From assembly GCA_023428805.1 (NCBI GenBank), contig JAEYWW010000106.1, positions 1 through 7,083 of the forward strand: 7,083 bases of DNA, read 5' to 3'. Numbering within the stretch: position 1 is the stretch's first letter; each line of letters opens with the position of its first letter. A model generated the notes under the pieces. It had not been told where the DNA came from, made no database searches, and was given only the letters and a program-made list of their open reading frames with translations. Below are positions 1 through 5,387 of the stretch, one piece after another. The position numbers and the translations under genes are program-made. The stretch comes from Armatimonadota bacterium (GTDB lineage Bacteria > Armatimonadota > Fimbriimonadia > Fimbriimonadales > Fimbriimonadaceae).

Positions 1-56
1 CCGCCAAGGCTCCCCAATCGCGCAAGCGGCCCAAAAACAACCTCAAAACAGGCTGA
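1..56 (+). CDS. C-terminal tail of an upstream gene (partial)
   Basis: The frame beginning at base 3 reads a short basic tail, AKAPQSRKRPKNNLKTG, and stops at TGA 54-56. It has more G/C at third positions than the two competing frames, which stop at 61-63 or later. A strong intrinsic terminator starts 13 bases after this stop, as expected for the end of a transcribed + strand gene. Lysine- and arginine-rich tails occur on many ribosome- or nucleic-acid-binding proteins, but the family cannot be named from 17 residues. The frame choice is an inference. Confidence 0.4.
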   Translation, partial: AKAPQSRKRPKNNLKTG

Positions 57-68
57 TATTTAAAAACC

Positions 69-108
69 AGTCGGGTCTTTGAATGATAAAAGACCCGACT
101 CTTTTTTT
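69..108 (+). terminator. Strong rho-independent terminator
   Basis: A perfect 12-bp stem (AGTCGGGTCTTT at 69-80 pairing with AAAGACCCGACT at 89-100) closes an 8-base loop and is followed by seven T at 102-108. This is a textbook intrinsic terminator for the gene ending at 56. An A-run at 62-66 on the other side would give a U-tract on the opposite strand, so it may work in both directions. It insulates the protease gene from upstream transcription. Confidence 0.92.
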
Positions 109-180
109 GCCAATCGCACCCTCCTCAAAGGTGGTGTAGTCTTGAAACATTGGTGGTTTTTCCGCCGAGAATCTGCTTCA

Positions 181-186
181 AAGGAG
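181..186 (+). promoter_or_regulatory. Shine-Dalgarno-like AAGGAG with unusually long spacing
   Basis: AAGGAG at 181-186 is the only good ribosome-binding sequence before the protease gene. It ends 16 bases before the ATG at 203, well beyond the usual 5-10, with a run of seven T (190-196) between them. Either the spacing is really long, or the T-run length is variable or mis-read, or translation begins at an upstream non-ATG codon. I see no convincing -35/-10 pair between 110 and 180. Confidence 0.4.
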
Positions 187-202
187 AAATTTTTTTAGCT
201 CT

Positions 203-3200
203 ATGTTGATCTCCACACTTCTGACGATGACTGTCCTGCAGCCATCCACAGTCGAGGCAAGACTGCTTCGATTCCCCAACATCCACGGCGACAAGGTGGT
301 TTTCACCTACGCCTCCGATCTCTGGGTCTGCGACATCAAAGATGGCAAGGCTCAGCGGTTGACGAGTCATCCGGGAGTTGAGTCTCGTGCGCGATTCTCC
401 CCCGACGGAAAGTCCATCGCGTTCACGGGACAGTACGACGGCACTCCCAGCGTCTACATCATGCCCGCCGAAGGCGGCGAGCCCAAGCGCCTCACCTACT
501 CCTCCACCGGCGATGCGGTCATTGGCTGGACCCGCGATGGAAAGGTGGCTTACAAGAGCATGGCGGAATCGGCGTTCGGCCAGGCGACGCTTTTCACGGT
601 TGATCCCAAGGGCGGACTTCCTGTATCCACGAAGCTGAAGGAGATCAGCGATGGCTCATTCTCCCCCGATGGTCAGACGGTCGCGCTGAACCGCAACAAT
701 TCGCACCAGTACAACTGGCGCATGTACCGAGGCGGAACTCAGGGGCGCATCGGCCTGTTCAACCTGAACACGGGCGACTATTCCGAGCTTCCGGCGCAGC
801 GTGAGAACAGCTACTTCCCGATGTGGGTGGGCGACCAGATCTTCTTCATCAGTGACCGCGCCAACAACAACATCAACCTGTTCTCCTACGACACCAAGAG
901 CAAGCGAACTGAACAGATGACTCGGCTGACCGACGGAGACATCCGCTGGCCGAGCACTGATGGCCGCTCGATTGTCTGGGAGCGCAACGGTCAAGTTCAA
1001 ATCTACAACATTGCAACCAAGGCCATCGAAGCTTTCACGCCGACCGTGACAAGCGACCAGGTCGCGATGCGGCCCCGGTTCCGCAGCTTCGCCAATTCCG
1101 TCTCCAACTTCGGAGTTTCTCCGAGCGGCAAGAGGCTCGCGGTCGAAGCCCGGGGCGACATCTACTCGCTGCCGGCATCCAACGGCGAAACCCGCAATCT
1201 GACCAACTCCTCCAAATCACGCGAGAGCAATCCGAGCTGGTCTCCAGATGGCGAAACCATCGCCTTCATGAGCGACTCGACCGGCGAAAACGCCATCCAC
1301 CTCATCCCGCAGATGGGCGGCGAGGAGAAGGTGCTGAAGACCACGGGCGTCATCCAGGGATTCGGCTGGTCGCCAACCGGCAAGCACATCTCCTACCAGA
1401 CGAACGACGGAAAGCTGATCATCATTGATGTCGCCAGCGGCTCGTCCACGCAGGTCGTCCAAAACGTTCAGCCCGGCAACTACGCATGGGCTCCGGATGA
1501 CAGTTGGATCGCCTACACAGGCATTCAGGGCAACCTCTTCTCAGCGGTCTACATGTACAACCTGGCCGAGAAGAAGTCGACGATGGTCGTCGATTCGCTC
1601 TATGACACAGGATCGCTCGACTTCGATGTCACCGGCAAATATCTCTACTTCGTCTCCGCGCGGTCCATCGGCGTGAACATGGACGTGTTCCAGGGCGGCG
1701 GATTGTTCCAATCGGATGTCCAGCGCGTGTACTTCGTGCCGCTCGCCAAGGACACTCCAAACCCGCTCACTCCTCCCGAGGATGAGGAACCGGGCAAGAC
1801 CCAGCAGCAGGGCGGTCAGCCGCAGCAGGGCGGAGCAACCAAGGTGGATCTGGAGGGCTTTTCCCAGCGGGTCATGCCGCTTCCGTGGGGACCGGGCAGC
1901 TATCCGTTCGTCGTCGGACAAGCCAATGGAGTGCTGACATACAGCAATGGCAGCCTGGTCAAGTTCGACTTCGCTTCCAAGCAGTCTGTGCCCATCATTC
2001 AGGGCGCGACCGGCTTCTCCTTCACCCCCGGCAACACCAAGATGGCCTACCGTGCGGGCAACACCCTTGGCATCGTTGATGTGCGACCTGGGCTCCAAGC
2101 GGGCATGGGCGCCGTCAACACCAGCGAAGTGAACGCTGTGTGGGACCCGAGAGCGGAGTACACGCAGATGTTCTGGGAAGTCTGGAGATACCAGCGCGAC
2201 AACTTTTATGACCCCAACATGCTGGGCGTGGACTGGAAGGCAGTCGGCGACAAGTACGCCAAGATGCTGCCCTATGTCGGCGACCGCTCCGACCTCAACT
2301 ACATCTTCGGCATGATGATCGGCGAACTCGGCACGGGTCACGCCTACGTCTCCGGCGGCGAAACCAACCCAGTTTCGGGCGCTCCGGTCGGGCTTCTCGG
2401 CGCGGACTATGAAATCGCCGATGGCAAGGTCCGATTCAAGAAGGTCTATAAGGGCTTCAACTTCTCAGAATCGACCCAGGCTCCTCTCGGTGCTCCAGGC
2501 GTGGACGTGAATGCAGGCGACTACCTCATCGCCATCGACGGAAAGCCCGTTGATGGTGAGAATCCGGTTGGTTCCCACCTGTTGAACAAGGTGAACAAGC
2601 TGACCCGCATCACCGTCTCCCGCTCCGCCAGCGGCTCCGGCTCGCGCACCTACACGGTTCGACCGGTGGGCAGCGAGGGCGAAATCCGCTACGAAACATG
2701 GGTTGACGAGAGGCGCGCGCTTGTCAATGAGTGGTCTGGCGGCAAGATCGGCTACATGCATGTGCCCGACACCAATGTGAACGGCATCATCAACTTCGTC
2801 AAGGGCTTCTACAGTCAAAGCGGCAAGGAGGCGTGGGTCATTGATGAGCGGTTCAACGGAGGCGGATGGATCCCAACCTTCTTCACCGAAGCCTTGGCCC
2901 GCCAGTACGACACCGCGCTCAAGGCCCGTTACGGCCCGATCGTCGGCTTCCCGACTCAGAGCCTCAGCGGACCGAAGGCGATGCTGATCAATGAGTATGC
3001 GGGCTCCGGAGGAGACATGTTCCCCTGGCTGTTCAAGAACAGCAAGCTCGGGCCGCTGGTCGGCACCCGAACCTGGGGTGGCCTGGTTGGAATCCAGGGC
3101 GGAATCGGCCTGGTTGATGGCGGAAACGTCACATCACCGGCATTCGGCATCTTTGACGTCGAACGCCGCCAGTGGATCGCCGAGAATACGGGCGTCGATC

Positions 3201-3358
3201 CCGACATCAAGGTTGACAACGATCCCGGCGTTCTGGCCCGCGGCACAGACGAGCAGTTGAAGAAGGCGGTTGAGTACCTCATGGCTGAAATCAAGGCCGG
3301 ACGAGGCGCCAAGCCCATCGTCAGCCCCAACTTCCCCAAGTTCGGCGGCGGCAAGTAA
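203..3358 (+). CDS. Tricorn-type protease (beta-propellers + PDZ + S41-like peptidase)
   Basis: This 1051-residue protein matches the full tricorn layout. It should trim oligopeptides and is probably periplasmic: a hydrophobic leader ends near residue 19 (PSTVEA), unlike the cytosolic archaeal enzyme. Propeller repeats carry SPDG-type motifs at about 65-69, 153-157, 346-350, 389-393 and 428-432. The tricorn-typical YRGGTQGRI lies at 175-183. A Gln/Gly-rich linker (533-545) precedes the last propeller strands. The helical C1 domain (about 647-720) carries GTGHAY with His713; a PDZ domain follows (about 725-825, GDYLIAIDG at 772-780). The C2 domain has IDERFNGGG (880-888, oxyanion loop), nucleophile Ser935 in NEYAGSGGD, and Glu994 in AENTGVDPD. 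By comparison with Thermoplasma tricorn (Ser745, His746, Ser965, Glu1023), His, Ser and Glu are kept while Ser745 is Gly712. Asp966 is also replaced, by Gly936. The start is less certain than the frame. An intrinsic terminator follows, so it is probably monocistronic. Confidence 0.94.
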   Translation: MLISTLLTMTVLQPSTVEARLLRFPNIHGDKVVFTYASDLWVCDIKDGKAQRLTSHPGVESRARFSPDGKSIAFTGQYDGTPSVYIMPAEGGEPKRLTYSSTGDAVIGWTRDGKVAYKSMAESAFGQATLFTVDPKGGLPVSTKLKEISDGSFSPDGQTVALNRNNSHQYNWRMYRGGTQGRIGLFNLNTGDYSELPAQRENSYFPMWVGDQIFFISDRANNNINLFSYDTKSKRTEQMTRLTDGDIRWPSTDGRSIVWERNGQVQIYNIATKAIEAFTPTVTSDQVAMRPRFRSFANSVSNFGVSPSGKRLAVEARGDIYSLPASNGETRNLTNSSKSRESNPSWSPDGETIAFMSDSTGENAIHLIPQMGGEEKVLKTTGVIQGFGWSPTGKHISYQTNDGKLIIIDVASGSSTQVVQNVQPGNYAWAPDDSWIAYTGIQGNLFSAVYMYNLAEKKSTMVVDSLYDTGSLDFDVTGKYLYFVSARSIGVNMDVFQGGGLFQSDVQRVYFVPLAKDTPNPLTPPEDEEPGKTQQQGGQPQQGGATKVDLEGFSQRVMPLPWGPGSYPFVVGQANGVLTYSNGSLVKFDFASKQSVPIIQGATGFSFTPGNTKMAYRAGNTLGIVDVRPGLQAGMGAVNTSEVNAVWDPRAEYTQMFWEVWRYQRDNFYDPNMLGVDWKAVGDKYAKMLPYVGDRSDLNYIFGMMIGELGTGHAYVSGGETNPVSGAPVGLLGADYEIADGKVRFKKVYKGFNFSESTQAPLGAPGVDVNAGDYLIAIDGKPVDGENPVGSHLLNKVNKLTRITVSRSASGSGSRTYTVRPVGSEGEIRYETWVDERRALVNEWSGGKIGYMHVPDTNVNGIINFVKGFYSQSGKEAWVIDERFNGGGWIPTFFTEALARQYDTALKARYGPIVGFPTQSLSGPKAMLINEYAGSGGDMFPWLFKNSKLGPLVGTRTWGGLVGIQGGIGLVDGGNVTSPAFGIFDVERRQWIAENTGVDPDIKVDNDPGVLARGTDEQLKKAVEYLMAEIKAGRGAKPIVSPNFPKFGGGK

Positions 3359-3378
3359 GACTGCCTCCGGAAAGGAAG

Positions 3379-3418
3379 CATCCCTCCCGCATTGCGCGGG
3401 AGGGATGTTTTGTTATTT
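3379..3418 (+). terminator. Intrinsic terminator of the tricorn-type gene
   Basis: A 12-bp perfect stem (CATCCCTCCCGC at 3379-3390 with GCGGGAGGGATG at 3396-3407) and a 5-base loop are followed by a T-rich tail, TTTTGTTATTT. It begins 20 bases after the protease stop and separates that gene from the repeat block. Confidence 0.88.
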
Positions 3419-3426
3419 CAGTTCCT

Positions 3427-3438
3427 GAGGGCTCAGAT
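3427..3438 (+). repeat. 12-bp direct repeat, left copy
   Basis: GAGGGCTCAGAT here is repeated exactly at 3981-3992. The two copies enclose both palindromic elements and the minisatellite. They could be a target-site duplication, or simply the conserved edge of the dispersed element: GAGGGCT alone also ends the first element, at 3568-3574. Confidence 0.75.
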
Positions 3439-3574
3439 AAAACTCCCTCTCCCCCCGGGGGAGAGGCCAGGTGAGGGGGACATCAGCCTTCAGTCCATTT
3501 GGTTTTCTCATTCGGACTGAAGGCTGTATTGTTGAGCACCCTCACCCAACCCTCTCCCTGATAGGGTGAGGGCT
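3439..3574. repeat. Palindrome-rich intergenic element, copy 1
   Basis: This stretch is a set of nested inverted repeats. CCTCTCCCCC (3446-3455) pairs with GGGGGAGAGG (3457-3466). A perfect 13-bp pair, CAGCCTTCAGTCC (3484-3496) and GGACTGAAGGCTG (3514-3526), encloses a 17-base loop. CCCTCACCC (3539-3547) pairs with GGGTGAGGG (3564-3572). The outer segments 3461-3479 and 3538-3556 are also imperfect inverted copies of each other. A second, diverged copy lies at 3873-3987. The CCCTCACCC...CCCTCTCCC wording resembles dispersed repeats I recall from many bacterial genomes. No coding sequence is evident, and transcripts would fold strongly on either strand. Confidence 0.75.
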
Positions 3575-3604
3575 TTTGCAAATATTCGCAAACAGAATCC
3601 GCCT

Positions 3605-3659
3605 AATGGCACTCTTGTATGAGGCAATGGCAGCTATTGCCAAAACAAAGAGTGCCATT
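3605..3659. repeat. Nested inverted repeat at the head of the minisatellite
   Basis: AATGGCACTCTT (3605-3616) is the exact reverse complement of AAGAGTGCCATT (3648-3659), the start of the first minisatellite unit. Inside the 31-base loop a second pair, GGCAAT (3623-3628) and ATTGCC (3636-3641), stacks around a 7-base loop. The minisatellite core therefore also occurs in inverted orientation just upstream, and the head of the array can form a hairpin. Confidence 0.7.
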
Positions 3660-3914
3660 GCCGCGTGTCAGAGTGCCATTGCCCGGAATCAGAGTGCCAT
3701 TGGCGAGAGTCAGAATGCCATTGCCGGGAATCAGAGCGAGATTGGCGAGAGTCAGAGTGCCATTGCCCGGAATCAGAGCGAGATTGGCGAAAGTCAGAGT
3801 GCCATTGCCGTGAATCAGAGGCACAACGGGAAAGCTGAGGATCACAATGGACCCGCCTCCACAAGAAAAGAAAAAACTCCCTCTCCCTACGGTGGAGAGA
3901 AGGTGAGGGGATGA
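3606..3914 (+). CDS. Doubtful open frame across the minisatellite
   Basis: From ATG 3606 (or TTG 3576) an open frame reads 102 residues. It contains heptads of the type SAIARNQ and SAIGESQ, then a lysine/proline-rich end encoded by the second palindromic element. Regular Ile every seven residues could suggest a coiled coil. I think it is probably not a gene. There is no Shine-Dalgarno sequence before either start, and the stop lies inside a dispersed repeat. Differences between the 21-bp units fall mostly at first and second codon positions, so there is no sign of selection to keep the protein. The same region is open in other frames because the unit length is divisible by three. No function can be assigned. 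Confidence 0.18.
   Translation: MALLYEAMAAIAKTKSAIAACQSAIARNQSAIGESQNAIAGNQSEIGESQSAIARNQSEIGESQSAIAVNQRHNGKAEDHNGPASTRKEKTPSPYGGEKVRG
3651..3818 (+). repeat. Minisatellite: eight 21-bp tandem units
   Basis: Eight consecutive 21-base units run without a gap from 3651, each ending in CAG. Two alternating types are visible: A, AGTGCCATTGCCCGGAATC + AG (units 2 and 6 are identical; 1, 4 and 8 are variants), and B, with ATTGGCGAGAGTCAG (units 3, 5, 7). Units 2-3, 4-5 and 6-7 form AB pairs, giving a 42-bp higher-order period. A degenerate ninth unit is recognisable just upstream at 3630-3650. There are no unique spacers, so this is not a CRISPR array. Arrays of this kind often vary in copy number between strains. 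Confidence 0.95.
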
Positions 3915-3987
3915 CAGCCTTCAGCCGACTTGGAAAAACATTCGGACTGAAGCGCAATCTGGAAGCACCCCCTGGAAGGCGAGGGCT
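3873..3987. repeat. Palindrome-rich intergenic element, copy 2 (diverged)
   Basis: This is a shorter relative of 3439-3574 in the same orientation. AAAACTCCCTCTCCC (3873-3887) is identical to 3439-3453, and CATTCGGACTGAAG (3939-3952) is identical to 3509-3522. AGGTGAGGGG, CAGCCTTCAG and AGCACC are shared in the same order, and both copies end in GAGGGCT. The inner stem is damaged (CTTCAGCCG against CGGACTGAAG), and the right-hand CCCTCACCCAACCCTCTCC segment is reduced. It lies directly upstream of the glycosyltransferase gene, so it forms that gene's leader or promoter region. Confidence 0.72.
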
Positions 3988-3992
3988 CAGAT
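3981..3992 (+). repeat. 12-bp direct repeat, right copy
   Basis: GAGGGCTCAGAT is an exact match to 3427-3438. It abuts the Shine-Dalgarno sequence of the glycosyltransferase gene, so the repeat block ends only nine bases before that coding region. Confidence 0.75.
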
Positions 3993-3998
3993 GGAGGG
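3993..3998 (+). promoter_or_regulatory. Shine-Dalgarno GGAGGG before a TTG start
   Basis: GGAGGG at 3993-3998 lies 3-4 bases before TTG 4002. The spacing is slightly short but acceptable. It favours TTG 4002 over the in-frame ATG at 4041, which has only GAGCGG upstream. It begins immediately after the direct repeat, so the repeat boundary may influence translation of this gene. Confidence 0.5.
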
Positions 3999-4001
3999 CG
4001 C

Positions 4002-5366
4002 TTGCAACCTGACGAACAGACTCCCGAGTTCTTCGAGCGGATGGAGCGCGAGGCATCGGAGGAGCGAGGACAAAACCGGCGCGCGATCATCTTTTTGGCG
4101 GTCGCAATCGCCCTCGGCCTTGCCCTGCGTTGGTGGCGTCTGTCCGTCGTGGACACTCAGCCCGTCACCGACTTTTCCTGGTATTTCGCCCGCGCAAAAG
4201 AGCTCGCCGCAGGGCAGGGATATGTCGAACACGGCAAACCAACCGCCTATTGGCCGGTGGGCTGGCCAGGGTTTCTCGGGCTTCTCTTCAAGGTCTTCGG
4301 GGCGTCAGTTTGGGTTGGGAAAATCGCCAATACTCTGCTCAGTCTCGCCGCGATTCCCCTGACTTTTGCGCTTGGGCATAGGCTCTTTCATAGCCGCACG
4401 ACTGGCCTCATCGGCGCATTCTTCATGGCGGTCAATCCCGCTTTTGTCGCCTATTCCGGAATCCTCGCCTCCGAACCCCTCTTCACCACCCTCACCCTCG
4501 CGGGGATGCTGCTGCTGATCAAAGGCGAGGACAAGGCAGGTGGGTGGTTTTGGGGCGGAGCGCTGTTCGGTTTGGCGGTGCTCGTTCGTCCCCAAGCGGC
4601 GGTTCTTCCCGCTTTGATCCTCGTCGCCCACTGGCTCTGGGACAGCCGCTGGAAGCGGGAATTCCCGTTCTGGCGCGCGATTTGGACGTCCCATGCGGCG
4701 ATGATCTGCGTCCTGCTCCCCTGGCTGATCCGCTGCTATATCGTCTTCGGCTCGCTCGTTTTTGTCAGCACCAACGGCGGCGACAACCTGCTGATCGGAG
4801 CGCATCCCAGCGCCAACGGACGCTATGCGAACCCCTGGACGCAATGCGGCCTCACCCGCGCGCCCAACACTCCCGAACTGCAATGGGAGAAGAAGGCCAG
4901 AGGCACCGCGATCTTCTGGATCAAGCAGAACCCCGGGCGCTGGCTCGCGCTTGCGCCCGCCAAATTGAATGAAGCCTTCATCGGCGGAACCGACATCGCC
5001 TATTGGAGCTTCCAGAAGGAATTCGACCGCCTCCGGGCCCCCGGCACAGGCGACGACAAACCTCTCTACAAGCAATTTCAACTGATTGGAAACCAGTACA
5101 AGCTGCTTCTGCTCGCCCTGTTCGGAGTCGGATTGGCGGCAACGTTGATGGCGCGGTTCTCGAAGCGCGAACGGCCCGCATTGCCCATCTCACCTCTCTT
5201 CGTGATCGCCGCTTCCGCGCTCGTCGTGGTTGTGTTCTTCGGCAACTCCCGGTTCGTCATGCCCATCGCCCCTCTCATGGGGCTGTATGCGGCGCACGGG
5301 TTTGTCTCCCTGAAGCTGATGCTTCAGGGAATGGTCGCGCCCGCCAAAGGCGAGCTCACGGCTTGA
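4002..5366 (+). CDS. GT-C / family-39-like membrane glycosyltransferase
   Basis: This 454-residue polytopic membrane protein should move a sugar from a polyprenyl-phosphate carrier to a lipid or protein acceptor on the outer face of the inner membrane; donor and acceptor are unknown. An acidic cytoplasmic tail (1-26) precedes the first membrane helix (about 27-43). The first outer loop has Asp57 in TDFSWYF, the likely equivalent of the catalytic Asp of ArnT/PMT enzymes, then YWPVGWPGF (83-91). Further hydrophobic segments lie near 95-125, 133-150, 158-174, 182-212, 230-250, 366-384, 396-413 and 420-438. Family-typical signatures are YSGILASEPL (151-160), STNGGDNLLIGAHP (256-269) and GNSRFVMPIAP (414-424). 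It is shorter than classical PMT/ArnT (over 500 residues) but usual for small family-39 proteins. TTG 4002 is chosen for its Shine-Dalgarno; ATG 4041 would remove 13 residues. It follows the repeat block with no operon partner, and its end overlaps the convergent lipoprotein gene. Confidence 0.86.
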   Translation: MQPDEQTPEFFERMEREASEERGQNRRAIIFLAVAIALGLALRWWRLSVVDTQPVTDFSWYFARAKELAAGQGYVEHGKPTAYWPVGWPGFLGLLFKVFGASVWVGKIANTLLSLAAIPLTFALGHRLFHSRTTGLIGAFFMAVNPAFVAYSGILASEPLFTTLTLAGMLLLIKGEDKAGGWFWGGALFGLAVLVRPQAAVLPALILVAHWLWDSRWKREFPFWRAIWTSHAAMICVLLPWLIRCYIVFGSLVFVSTNGGDNLLIGAHPSANGRYANPWTQCGLTRAPNTPELQWEKKARGTAIFWIKQNPGRWLALAPAKLNEAFIGGTDIAYWSFQKEFDRLRAPGTGDDKPLYKQFQLIGNQYKLLLLALFGVGLAATLMARFSKRERPALPISPLFVIAASALVVVVFFGNSRFVMPIAPLMGLYAAHGFVSLKLMLQGMVAPAKGELTA

Positions 5367-5387
5367 ATGCGGCAAGTTCGGCGGGCG
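5338..5387. other. Inverted repeat spanning both convergent stop codons
   Basis: CGCCCGCC (5338-5345) is the exact reverse complement of GGCGGGCG (5380-5387). The 34 bases between them contain both stop codons (5364-5366 on +, 5356-5358 on -). There is no T-run on either side, so it is not a standard intrinsic terminator. With 8 GC-only pairs it could still pause polymerase or protect the two 3' ends. The loop is long and chance occurrence in GC-rich DNA is possible. Confidence 0.3.

Noticed and set aside
1541..2341. Long open frame antisense to the tricorn-type gene (about 266 codons)
   Set aside because: It is a mirror of GC-rich codon use in the real gene. It has no recognisable motif, while the + strand frame has continuous tricorn homology through it.
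3651..3818. Short regular repeats that could suggest a CRISPR array
   Set aside because: Units are contiguous 21-mers with no unique spacers, and no cas gene is nearby. It is a minisatellite.
3421..4001. Insertion sequence
   Set aside because: No transposase or remnant of one can be read in any frame. The region is repeats only, so at most a non-autonomous element.
4305..5081. Long open frame antisense to the glycosyltransferase (about 258 codons)
   Set aside because: It has charged, low-structure composition typical of an antisense shadow and no family signature. The + frame has clear membrane segments and family motifs.
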